From Agrococcus sp. (GTDB lineage Bacteria; Actinomycetota; Actinomycetes; Actinomycetales; Microbacteriaceae): 40,199 nucleotides of DNA. The stretch is taken from NCBI GenBank assembly GCA_031179215.1, contig JAPSIA010000013.1, positions 1 to 40,199 of the forward strand, given 5' to 3'. The position numbers were made by a program, and so were the translations under genes. The notes below the pieces were generated by a model that worked only from the letters and a program-made list of their open reading frames with translations, was not told the DNA's origin and made no database searches. How positions within the stretch are numbered: position 1 is the first letter of the stretch; the number at the start of each line of letters is the position of its first letter. Positions 14,470-21,891 of this stretch are shown here, one piece after another.

Positions 14470-15129
14470 TCAGCCCTGTCCGTCGCCTCTCGGGTCGCCG
14501 CCCACCGCGACGGGGTAGACGGAGCGGTCGAAGGGAGGCACGCGGCCGCCGACCCACCGGTCGAGCAGCGGCTCCGCGAGCTCCTCGCGCACGAGCGCGA
14601 AGCACAGGTGATCGCGCCAGTCGCCGTCGATGTGGATGTAGCGGCGACGGCAGCCCTCGTAGCGGAAGCCGAGCTTCTCGACCACGCGCAGGCTCGCGAG
14701 GTTCTCGGGCCGGATGCACACCTCGACGCGGTGCAGGCCCATGCCGAGCATGAGGTGATCGGTCACGAGCGCGACCGCGGTCGTCGTCGCGCCTCGTCCG
14801 GCGAAGCGGCGCGCGATCCAGTAGCCGAGCGTCGACGAGGAGAGCGCGCCGCCCGAGATGTTGGCGACGTTGAGCTGCCCCGCGAACTCGCCGTCGACCT
14901 CGATGGCGAGCGCGAGCCCCGTGCCCTGGCGGTCGGCCTCGAGCAGCGACCGGATCGAGGAGCGCGTGTCGAAGCGGCCCGAGGGACGCGTGCCGGGAAG
15001 CGTCGCCTCCCATCGCTCGAGCCATGGGCGGTTGACGCGCAGCTCCGTCTCGAGCGCGCGCGCGTCGCGCAGCCGGATGCCGCGCACGGTGACCGCGCCG
15101 TAGGAGAGCCGAGGGGCGCTGTCGAACAC
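14470..15129 (-). CDS. GNAT-family N-acetyltransferase, RimJ/RimL-like
   Basis: 219-aa acetyltransferase of the RimJ/RimL type, which modifies protein N-termini (ribosomal proteins in E. coli) or small amines. Visible are a GYWIARRFAGRGATTTA acetyl-CoA loop (pattern RxxGxG/A), the following helix with ALVTDHLML, and the LGFRYEG motif after VEKL near residue 175. The mycobacterial homologue (Rv0995) sits beside the SepX homologue, as this gene does across the WxL pair. The GTG start at 15129 is preceded by TAGGCT at exactly six bases and no ribosome site, suggesting a leaderless message divergent from the cyclo-ligase gene. Confidence 0.87.
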   Translation of the reverse strand: MFDSAPRLSYGAVTVRGIRLRDARALETELRVNRPWLERWEATLPGTRPSGRFDTRSSIRSLLEADRQGTGLALAIEVDGEFAGQLNVANISGGALSSSTLGYWIARRFAGRGATTTAVALVTDHLMLGMGLHRVEVCIRPENLASLRVVEKLGFRYEGCRRRYIHIDGDWRDHLCFALVREELAEPLLDRWVGGRVPPFDRSVYPVAVGGDPRGDGQG

Positions 15130-15135
15130 GCCTCG

Positions 15136-15141
15136 AGCCTA
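15136..15141 (-). promoter_or_regulatory. -10 element (TAGGCT) of a leaderless start
   Basis: TAGGCT on the minus strand ends six bases before the GTG at 15129 of the acetyltransferase. Confidence 0.45.
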
Positions 15142-15246
15142 CGGCGTGGCTGTTCCGTCGCGGTACCGGCCCGCGCGCTGCGCGCAGGAGGCCCGGCAAC
15201 ATCCCGGCGAGCCGGGCGCGCGCTCGCGACGCACGGCCGGGCGCGC

Positions 15247-15252
15247 TACATT
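15247..15252 (+). promoter_or_regulatory. -10 element (TACATT) of a leaderless start
   Basis: TACATT ends seven bases before the GTG at 15260 and decides that start over a longer frame beginning further upstream. Confidence 0.45.
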
Positions 15253-15259
15253 CCAGCCC

Positions 15260-15859
15260 GTGACCGACGACGAACGCTCCATCGAGGACGCCAAGCGCGC
15301 GCTGCGCCGCCGCCTGCGCTCCGAGCGCGCCGCCCGCGGTCCCGCATGGTCGGCCGAGCGCGCTCCCGCGCTCGCCGCCCGGCTGCAGGAGCTCACGACC
15401 GAGCTCGGCGCGCGCACGATCTCCGCCTACCTCTCCCTGCCCGACGAGCCCGACACGCGCGCGTTCCTGCGCTGGGCGAGCGAGCAGGGCATCCGAGTGC
15501 TGCTGCCCGTCATCCGGCCCGACGGCCTGCTCGACTGGGCCGAGCACGACGGCACCGAGACGATCGAGGCGACGCTCGGCGTGCCGGAGCCGACCGGCGA
15601 CGCGCTCCCGCCGACCGTGCTCGAGTCGATCGACCTCATGCTCATCCCCGCGACGGCCGTCGGCCGCGACGGCTCCCGCCTGGGCGGCGGGCGCGGATTC
15701 TTCGACAAGACCCTCGCCGCCATGGCAGAATGTCCCCCGGTCTACGCAGTGGTGCACGACGAGGAGCTGCTCGACAGCGTCCCCCATGCCCGCTACGACC
15801 AGCCCGTCGACGGCATCGTGACGCCGTCGGGGGTCATCCGCTTGACGCCGAGGAGCTGA
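15260..15859 (+). CDS. 5-formyltetrahydrofolate cyclo-ligase
   Basis: 199-aa ATP-dependent enzyme converting 5-formyl-THF to 5,10-methenyl-THF, rescuing an inactive folate store. The C-terminal ATP/folate motif is clear: GRDGSRLGGGRGFFDKTL, the actinobacterial form of RLGxGxGYYD. Earlier segments (an Arg-rich N-terminus beginning AKRALRRRLRSER, and YLSLPDEPDT) also fit. The GTG start is favoured because a TANNNT element sits seven bases upstream and the family N-terminus begins there; a longer reading from 15146 adds residues without family features. It overlaps nothing but leads directly into the FmdB gene two bases later, so the two are one unit. Confidence 0.93.
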   Translation: MTDDERSIEDAKRALRRRLRSERAARGPAWSAERAPALAARLQELTTELGARTISAYLSLPDEPDTRAFLRWASEQGIRVLLPVIRPDGLLDWAEHDGTETIEATLGVPEPTGDALPPTVLESIDLMLIPATAVGRDGSRLGGGRGFFDKTLAAMAECPPVYAVVHDEELLDSVPHARYDQPVDGIVTPSGVIRLTPRS

Positions 15860-15861
15860 CC

Positions 15862-16131
15862 ATGCCCGTCTACGCCTACGCCTGCACCGCGTGCGGCCAC
15901 GCCTTCGACGCGCGGCAGGGCTTCGACGAGCCTGCCCTCACCATCTGCGAGGCCTGCGGCGGGAGCCTGCGCAAGCAGTACGGCACCGTCGGCGTGACCT
16001 TCAACGGCTCGGGCTTCTACCGCACCGACTCGCGCGCGGCCGCCTCGAGCGGCTCGTCCTCGTCGTCCTCCGGCGACGCGAAGCCGGCGGCGAAGGCGCC
16101 AGCGGCGAGCGGAACCGGCTCCGCCGCCTGA
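15862..16131 (+). CDS. FmdB-family zinc-ribbon regulatory protein
   Basis: 89-aa protein with an N-terminal FmdB-type zinc ribbon: MPVYAYACTACGHAF, then CEACGGSLRKQYG, so four cysteines in two CxxC pairs (11/14 and 34/37) bind zinc. The next segment (VTFNGSGFYRTD) is typical of the family. The remainder is a low-complexity Ser/Ala/Lys tail. FmdB-like proteins are put forward as regulators of formamidase or as small redox-active chaperone-like proteins (mycobacterial Rv0991c). The ATG has AGGAG six bases upstream, overlapping the end of the cyclo-ligase gene. Neighbour order (cyclo-ligase, FmdB, mscL) is conserved in actinobacteria. Confidence 0.92.
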   Translation: MPVYAYACTACGHAFDARQGFDEPALTICEACGGSLRKQYGTVGVTFNGSGFYRTDSRAAASSGSSSSSSGDAKPAAKAPAASGTGSAA

Positions 16132-16163
16132 CGGCGCTCGACCACCACGCGAAGAGGATCGCC

Positions 16164-16586
16164 ATGCAGGGCTTCAAGAACTTCCTCATGCGCGGCAACG
16201 TCATCGAGCTCGCGGTCGCCGTCGTCGTGGGCGCCGCGTTCACGGCGATCGTGGGCGCGTTCACCGAGGCGATCATCAGTCCGCTCATCGCCATGGCCTT
16301 CGATGCCGAGGAGCTCTCGCGCGCCAAGGTCGGGCCGTTCCCGATCGGCGTCCTGATCGCCGCGATCATCAACTTCTTCATCGTCGCCGCGATCGTCTAC
16401 TTCGTGCTCGTGCTGCCGATGGCGAAGCTGCGCGAGCACCACGAGCGGCGCCGGGGCGTCGAGCCCGAGGCGCCCGCCGAGACCGACCTCGACATCCTGC
16501 GCGACATCCGCGAGCTGCTGCAGGCGCAGCAGCAGGCGCACGCGGCGCCGCCGGCCGACGCGCCCGGCACGCCCCCTCGCGCCTGA
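16164..16586 (+). CDS. mscL: Large-conductance mechanosensitive channel MscL
   Basis: 140-aa pentameric channel that opens on hypo-osmotic shock. The N-terminal amphipathic helix (GFKNFLMRGN), the pore-lining TM1 (VIELAVAVVVGAAFTAIV), TM2 (INFFIVAAIVYFVLVLP) and the C-terminal charged helix (DLDILRDIRELLQ) are all present in order. The Ala/Pro-rich end is longer than in E. coli MscL (136 aa) but ordinary for actinobacteria. The periplasmic loop is short. The start ATG has GAAGAGG as a weak ribosome site. It is the third gene of the cyclo-ligase/FmdB unit, followed by an inverted repeat. Confidence 0.95.
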   Translation: MQGFKNFLMRGNVIELAVAVVVGAAFTAIVGAFTEAIISPLIAMAFDAEELSRAKVGPFPIGVLIAAIINFFIVAAIVYFVLVLPMAKLREHHERRRGVEPEAPAETDLDILRDIRELLQAQQQAHAAPPADAPGTPPRA

Positions 16587-16610
16587 CGCTCGCAGGCAGC
16601 GCCGGCCCCG

Positions 16611-16676
16611 CGAAGCGGACCCCTTCCCCCGAACGGGACCCGGCATAGCGGGTCCGCTTCGGGGAACGGGGTCCGG
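16611..16676 (+). terminator. GGACCC/GGGTCC inverted repeats after mscL
   Basis: CGAAGCGGACCC (16611-16622) pairs perfectly with GGGTCCGCTTCG (16650-16661). A second GAACGGGACCC / GGAACGGGGTCC pair is interleaved. It probably ends the mscL transcript. The core repeats the GGTCC hairpins after cydB. No gene is seen between 16587 and 16724. Confidence 0.55.
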
Positions 16677-16724
16677 TTCCCGATCGTGCCGCCGCGGCGA
16701 GCCGACGCGGCAGGCCGCCGCTCG

Positions 16725-16934
16725 TCAGCCCCAGTGGGGCGGCACGTCGCCGCGGAGGCGCGCGTCGTTCTCGTTCGACTGCTGCCGCTCGATCGGGGGC
16801 TCGCCCGCGTAGCCTGCGGGCGGCTGCGTCGTGACGCGGCGCCCGCGCTTGCGGATCACGAGCGGCTGCTCGCCGCCGCCCTGCCGGTCCTCGCGGGCGC
16901 CGCCCTCGACATCCGCCGGCTCGTCACCGCTCAC
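16725..16934 (-). CDS. Small hydrophilic protein of unknown function
   Basis: 69 aa, not recognised. Very polar, with Glu/Gly/Arg-rich low-complexity sequence, no membrane segment and no cysteine. A central LVIRKRGRRV stretch is basic. Its GTG start overlaps the stop of the large helicase gene by four bases (GTGA), and it stays open to a clear stop, which is why I list it. It may be a companion of the helicase or only an overlapping frame. Confidence 0.5.
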   Translation of the reverse strand: MSGDEPADVEGGAREDRQGGGEQPLVIRKRGRRVTTQPPAGYAGEPPIERQQSNENDARLRGDVPPHWG

Positions 16935-19900
16935 GGCGTCGACGCATCCGCCCCGACGAGCTCGGCGATGCGGTCGGCCACGCCCTCGGGGTCGGTGAAC
17001 AGCTCGAAGGCGTGCACCCGCATCGTGTGCCAGCCGAAGCGGCGCAGCACCTCGGGGCGCAGCCGCAGCGCCTCGCGCAGCGTGCGGTCGCCGTCGTCGT
17101 GGTCGGCCTCGATCGCCGCGCAGACGCCGCCGTTGGCGACGACGAGCGGCAGCTTGCCGTCGTAGGACACGTCCGCCCGCAGGCCTCGCCGGCGCAGGCG
17201 CGTCGCGAGGTCGATCATGAGCGGGTCGCCGCCGTGGTAGCCCTGGCGGCGCTCCCCCGAGGCCGCGTCGAGCAGGATCTCGCGCAGCTGCGCCGCGCCG
17301 TGGCCGAGCTTCTCGGGGTCGAGCTCGGCCGCATCGAACGACGTCACGATCTGCAGCGACTTGCGCGCGCGCGTCATGGCGACCGCGAGGAGCCGCTCGC
17401 CGCCGGGCTGGCCGAGCGTGCCGAAGTCGACGTTCCTGCCGTGCTTGGTGTGGCCGTAGCCGACGGAGAAGATGACGCGGTCGCGGCTGAGGGCGCTCGC
17501 GTGCGTGACGTCGACGATGACGAACTGCTCGTCGCGGTCGGCGACGACGAAGTCGGCGAGCGTCGAGTTCGACGCGAGCGCCGCCATGACGGCCTGCTGC
17601 AGGCGCACCTCGTGCTTCTCGTTGGCCGTGACGACCATGAGCGAGTCCTGCGGTCGCGAGCGCGCGTGCTGCGCGACGAGCTGCACGACGCGCTCCACCT
17701 CGGCGTCGGGGCTCTCGACGGTCGCGCCGCCCTGCTCGGGCAGCCCGTAGGCGCCGTGCACGATCGAGGTCGTGAGCGAGGCGTGACCGAGGTAGGCGCC
17801 CGCCCAGGGCAGCGTCTCGATGCGGCCCTCGTAGAAGCGGTCGTTGACGGCGCTGACGAGGTCGGCGCCGCCCGTGCGGTAGGAGCGCGTGAGGCGCAGC
17901 ATCGGCAGCACCGCGCCCAGGCGCGAGAGCGCCGACTCCGCGTGCAGCTCATCCGGGGTCGCGAGCTCCTCGCTCGGGCGCACGCCGAGCGTCGAGACGC
18001 CGACGTCGAAGGGCGCGGGCGTCTGCGTCACCGAGTCGCCGACCGCGATGACCTGCCGCGCTCGGCTGATGGCGCCGGCGGCCTCGGCGATCGTGATGGC
18101 GCCGGCGTCGGCGATGATCACGGCGTCGAACGGGATGCGCTTGGGCACGCGGTGCAGGTCGTACGGGGAGGCGAGCCACACGGGCGCGACCGAGCGCGTC
18201 AAGTGGGCCGCGGAGCGCTGCAGCTCGTCGGCGTCGACGGGACCGGCCTTGATGAGGCGCCGCAGCGCATCCGCCTCGGCGGGGTGGTCGTCGACCGCGA
18301 GCCGCCACTGCTGCGCGATCTGGTGCGCGAGGCGAGCGCTCGAGGCGTCGACGTGCGCCTCGTCGACCAGTGCGAAGTCCTGCTCGAGGCGGCGCAGCAC
18401 GTCGGTGTTGCCGCGCAGGAGCGCGCGCTCCTTCGCGAGCATCGTCTGGAGCGCCGACTGCCACCACGCGAGGTCGAGCTCGTGCTCGACTTGGTCGTCG
18501 GCGACGTGCCGGTCGGCGAGGTCGGTCAGCAGCGCGTCGAGCCCGAGCCGCTCGATCGAGGCCATGAGCTCTGCGCGCTCCTGGATGTTCTGCAGCGCGT
18601 CGCTCGGCGCCGCGAGCGCCGCGATCCGCTCGCCCAGCTGCCCGAAGGGCAGGTCGACGCTCTTCACCTCGGGATGCAGCGCCGCGTCGAGCACGGCGAG
18701 GCGCGCCACGACGTCCCGCAAGCGGGCGTCGAGCGCCGCGAGCCCTGCCGGCACCGTGGGGATCGAGCCGTCGGGCGCGAACTTCGCCCACAGTCGCCGC
18801 TGCTGCGCGGCGGCGACGAGCACGTCGTGGAGGTCGGGCACGTGGGCGCCGGGCCGCACGTACTCCTCGGCGAGCTTCTTGAGCCGGCGCCGCTGCATGC
18901 CGCCGAGCGACTGGATCGCCTCGCGGCGAGGGCCCGTGGCGGTGATGAGCTCGCCGAGCGGCCGATCGTAGATCGAGGGCGTCATGACGTCGAGCGTCGC
19001 GCGCACGTCGGTCAGCAGCGCCACCTGGATCTCGAGCTCGGCGAGCGTCGCCGCCGGGCGCAGCTTCGTGTCGCCGACGACCTGCTTCGCCGCATCCTGC
19101 AGCGCCTGCAGGTCGCCCTCGGCGAGCCGCTTCGCGTCCTCGAAGGCGGCGGATGCGTCGGCGCTCGTCGCGAAGGACGCGCCGTACCAGGGCGTGTCCG
19201 AGGGCCCGTACTTGAACTGGCCGAGCGCGGCCGCCTTGCGCAGCGCCGCGGCGACGCGCGGGCGGTCGGTCGCGAGCGCGCGCGTGGCCTGCTCGCCCAG
19301 CCGGGCGCGCGTCGAGGGCGGCACGGGCAGCATCGCGAGCCTCGAGAGCTCCTTGAGCGCGTCGAGCACGCTCACCTGCAGCTCGGGGTCCACGCGCCGC
19401 AGTGCCGCGCGGTAGTCGAGCAGCACCTTGCGCAAGCGCAGCATCGCCTCGTCGATCTCGGCCGTGTCGGGGCGCGTCGAGCCCTCGATGCGGCGGATGG
19501 CGGCGATGAGGTCGCGGCGCAGCGTCGCCTCCGAGACCGCGAGCGCCGCGAGCTTCGTGGCGGCGAGCCGGTCGGCGATGTCGCGCAGCGTCGCGCGCCG
19601 GGGGCTCACGACGAGCACGCGCTTGTCGTCGCCGACGAGCGCGGCGATGACGTTCACGAGCGTCTGCGTGAGGCCCGTGCCGGGCAGCGCCTCGACGACG
19701 AGCGAGTTGCCGGCTGCGGCCTCGGCGATCACGGCGTCCTGCTCGCCGTCGGCGTCGAGCACGAGCCGGTCGACCTCGGGGTCGCGCTGGTCCTGCGGCG
19801 TCTCGTCGATGCCGGAGCGGCCCTCGCGCACGCGCCACGCGGCCTGCTCGTCGCCGCGCACCGCGTCGAGCACGTCGTGCTCCTGCTGCTGCAGGTCGGC

Positions 19901-20626
19901 GGCCATCGGCTCGCCGACGTCGGCGAACGTGGAGGCGAGCAGGCGCGCGTCGACGGTGAAGCCCGGCACGTGCGCGGCCGCTTGACGCAGCGCGTCGAGC
20001 ACGGCGTTGGGCGTGAACGTGCCCTCGCCCGAGCCGAGCTCGATGAGCTGGCGCTCGTCGAGCCGCACGCCGTGGTGGCCGCGCAGGATGCTCGCGAGGC
20101 GCGGGTTGACGAAGGGGCGGCCGAGCAGCTGCAGCTCGAAGTCGCGGCCGCGGCGGCGCACGACGAGCGGGCGCAGCAGCACCGGCCCGTAGACGTCGCG
20201 AGCGGTGCCGTCGGGCGCGGCGTGCGGGAAGCGCGCCATGCCGATGCCCAGGTGCACCGCGTCGATCGAGCGCGCGGCGGCGAGCTCGACGCCCTTCGAC
20301 GCGATCGCGGCGGCGGCCGAGCGCGCGGCGCGCAGGGCGAGGTCGTCGCGGATGAGGCTCGAGAGCGCCGTCGGGCGACCGGTGATGAACTGCGCGAGCC
20401 CGCCGGGGTGGGTCGTGGAGAGCTCGATGCGCGTCGCGGTCGTGTCGATGAAGTCGGTCAGCGGGCTGCGACCGCCCACGCGCCGCAGCGCATCCGCCCA
20501 GGCCTGCCACTCCCCCTCGCGCTTCGCGGGCTGCGGCTCGGGAGCGGGCACGGAGGCGGGAGCCGTCTCGAGCGGCGCGCCGTCGACGGGGCCGTCGCCC
20601 TGGATCTCGGTCTCGTCTTCACGCAC
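16931..20626 (-). CDS. Large SF1-type helicase-like protein with altered Walker A and B and a C-terminal nuclease-like domain
   Basis: 1231 aa. An acidic, Pro-rich N-terminus precedes a region with FITGRPTAL (about residues 80-95). The ATPase core starts near 300: VVEALPGTGLTQTLVN has Leu319 where Walker A needs Lys (CTC codon at 19670-19672). A long helical insert follows (about 400-800). The Walker B region reads FDAVIIADAG, Ala839-Asp840 instead of Asp-Glu, and the GDxxQ motif is GDSVT. Later motifs look intact: a RSYRTGG segment, VIFSVGYG, and GGERLLAVAMTRAR. The C-terminus (ADVSYDGKLPLVVANGGVCAAIEADHD) resembles the Vsr-like fold fused to such helicases. ATP hydrolysis is doubtful; a regulatory or DNA-binding role is possible. 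The GTG start has TATCCT six bases upstream. Confidence 0.75.
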   Translation of the reverse strand: MREDETEIQGDGPVDGAPLETAPASVPAPEPQPAKREGEWQAWADALRRVGGRSPLTDFIDTTATRIELSTTHPGGLAQFITGRPTALSSLIRDDLALRAARSAAAAIASKGVELAAARSIDAVHLGIGMARFPHAAPDGTARDVYGPVLLRPLVVRRRGRDFELQLLGRPFVNPRLASILRGHHGVRLDERQLIELGSGEGTFTPNAVLDALRQAAAHVPGFTVDARLLASTFADVGEPMAADLQQQEHDVLDAVRGDEQAAWRVREGRSGIDETPQDQRDPEVDRLVLDADGEQDAVIAEAAAGNSLVVEALPGTGLTQTLVNVIAALVGDDKRVLVVSPRRATLRDIADRLAATKLAALAVSEATLRRDLIAAIRRIEGSTRPDTAEIDEAMLRLRKVLLDYRAALRRVDPELQVSVLDALKELSRLAMLPVPPSTRARLGEQATRALATDRPRVAAALRKAAALGQFKYGPSDTPWYGASFATSADASAAFEDAKRLAEGDLQALQDAAKQVVGDTKLRPAATLAELEIQVALLTDVRATLDVMTPSIYDRPLGELITATGPRREAIQSLGGMQRRRLKKLAEEYVRPGAHVPDLHDVLVAAAQQRRLWAKFAPDGSIPTVPAGLAALDARLRDVVARLAVLDAALHPEVKSVDLPFGQLGERIAALAAPSDALQNIQERAELMASIERLGLDALLTDLADRHVADDQVEHELDLAWWQSALQTMLAKERALLRGNTDVLRRLEQDFALVDEAHVDASSARLAHQIAQQWRLAVDDHPAEADALRRLIKAGPVDADELQRSAAHLTRSVAPVWLASPYDLHRVPKRIPFDAVIIADAGAITIAEAAGAISRARQVIAVGDSVTQTPAPFDVGVSTLGVRPSEELATPDELHAESALSRLGAVLPMLRLTRSYRTGGADLVSAVNDRFYEGRIETLPWAGAYLGHASLTTSIVHGAYGLPEQGGATVESPDAEVERVVQLVAQHARSRPQDSLMVVTANEKHEVRLQQAVMAALASNSTLADFVVADRDEQFVIVDVTHASALSRDRVIFSVGYGHTKHGRNVDFGTLGQPGGERLLAVAMTRARKSLQIVTSFDAAELDPEKLGHGAAQLREILLDAASGERRQGYHGGDPLMIDLATRLRRRGLRADVSYDGKLPLVVANGGVCAAIEADHDDGDRTLREALRLRPEVLRRFGWHTMRVHAFELFTDPEGVADRIAELVGADASTP

Positions 20627-20632
20627 ACGGCG

Positions 20633-20638
20633 AGGATA
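20633..20638 (-). promoter_or_regulatory. -10 element (TATCCT) of a leaderless start
   Basis: TATCCT on the minus strand ends six bases before the GTG at 20626 of the large helicase-like gene. Confidence 0.45.
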
Positions 20639-20700
20639 GTCATGGCGCGGCGGCCCGCCCGGGTGACACTGCGAGAAGCCGCAGAATCGCGCGCATCCCC

Positions 20701-20718
20701 GCCGCGCGGCCGCGCGGC
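20701..20718. repeat. Perfect 18-bp palindrome, possible terminator
   Basis: GCCGCGCGGCCGCGCGGC reads the same on both strands. It lies just beyond the stop of the FemAB-type gene, in its direction of transcription, and could act as a terminator or be a chance GC palindrome. Confidence 0.35.
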
Positions 20719-20729
20719 CTCGAGCCGGC

Positions 20730-21797
20730 TCAGAACCAGGCGTCGCCCGTGCGGCGCGTGTAGACCGCCCGCAGCCAGCGGCCCGCCCGCTGCCACAGCG
20801 CGAAGCGGCTGCTGAGCGGCAGCTCGAACGTGGGCATGTACCGCACGGGCTCGGGCGCCCACGCCGTCTTGAAGGTGTAGAGGCCGCGGATGTCGCTCGT
20901 CTCCCACTCGGCCGGGTCCGGGATGTTCGCGAGCTCGTAGAGCGTGACGCCCTGCTCGTGGAGGTCCTGCATGATCTTCCACTGCATGAGGTAGGGCGCG
21001 AAGATCTTGGCGTTCTCGCGGATGCTGCCCGCGTCCTTGTACCAGGCGGTGTCGCCGAACCGGATCACGAACGCCATCGACTGCACCTCGCCCTCGTACT
21101 CGGCGACGTAGAAGTGGCCCTGGCCGACGGTCTTGTAGACGTCCCAGATGCGCTGGAAGTACTCGGGGTGGCGGAAGTAGCCGCCCGAGCGCACCTTGGT
21201 CTCACCGATGAGGCGGTGCATCTCGGCCTCGTTCTCGGGCGTCATCGCGACCTTCTTCACCGTGACGCCGAACTTGTTCTCGGCGGCGCGGTAGGAGTTG
21301 CGGGCGCGCTTCTTGAAGCGCGCGGCGACCTCGTCGAGCGTGCCGGTGAGGTCGACGGCGACGGCGTGCTGGTACTGGCTCGAGGCCGCTCGCACCCAGC
21401 CGTTGCGCTCGAACGCCGCGATGAGCTCGGGGTCCTCCTCCTGGAACGTCTCCATCTTCAGCCCGAACCAGCGCTTCGGGTAGGCCTTCGCGCGCGCCGT
21501 GATCGCATCGATCGCGGCGGCGTCGATGCCGCTGACGCGCGGCAGGAAGAGGATGCGGCCCGCGAGCGGCGCGCTGCGCTCGAAGAGCTGGATCGGCAGC
21601 GCTCGGCTGCCGCCGCCCTCGGTCGGCACCTCGACGACGTCGCGCAGCGCCCGCCAGGGGCTCTCCTCGCGCGTGCGGGCCCACGCATCCGACTGCATGT
21701 AGTGCGCGCGGGACTGCCCGGCGAGCACCTGCGCGTCCCACGCGGCCCCGTCGGTCGCCTTCGCGGGTCGTGGCTCACTGACGGCGGAGATGCTCAT
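20730..21797 (-). CDS. FemAB/FemX-type peptidoglycan bridge aminoacyltransferase
   Basis: 355-aa member of the lipid II:glycine glycyltransferase (FemAB) family, which uses aminoacyl-tRNA to add amino acids to the peptidoglycan stem peptide at the inner membrane face. Two GNAT-like halves are visible. The first contains HYMQSDAWARTREES and QYQHAVAVDLTGTLDEV, followed by the basic RFKKRARNSYRAAENK stretch typical of Fem proteins. The second has GHFYVAEYEGEVQSMAFVIRFGDTAWYKDAGS and ends in YTFKTAWAPEPVRYMPTFELPL. No staphylococcal-type coiled-coil arm is present, the usual actinobacterial layout. It is a single gene on the same strand as the patatin gene upstream. Confidence 0.9.
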   Translation of the reverse strand: MSISAVSEPRPAKATDGAAWDAQVLAGQSRAHYMQSDAWARTREESPWRALRDVVEVPTEGGGSRALPIQLFERSAPLAGRILFLPRVSGIDAAAIDAITARAKAYPKRWFGLKMETFQEEDPELIAAFERNGWVRAASSQYQHAVAVDLTGTLDEVAARFKKRARNSYRAAENKFGVTVKKVAMTPENEAEMHRLIGETKVRSGGYFRHPEYFQRIWDVYKTVGQGHFYVAEYEGEVQSMAFVIRFGDTAWYKDAGSIRENAKIFAPYLMQWKIMQDLHEQGVTLYELANIPDPAEWETSDIRGLYTFKTAWAPEPVRYMPTFELPLSSRFALWQRAGRWLRAVYTRRTGDAWF

Positions 21798-21834
21798 GCG
21801 CTCGCTCTCTACGGGGGCGGATGCGGGGGTCGCT

Positions 21835-21851
21835 CGGTGCTCGCAGCACCG
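21835..21851 (-). terminator. Short hairpin downstream of the patatin gene
   Basis: CGGTGCT (21835-21841) pairs with AGCACCG (21845-21851) across a 3-nt loop, about 40 bases beyond the patatin stop. It is a modest candidate terminator. Confidence 0.35.
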
Positions 21852-21891
21852 CCTTCGATGGTACCGGCGAGCCGCCCGTCGGAGCCGCGCC

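Noticed and set aside
16931-21797. Phage-defence island around the helicase-nuclease protein
   Set aside because: Neighbours are housekeeping envelope genes. No methylase, restriction, toxin or integrase gene is present, and base composition does not change.
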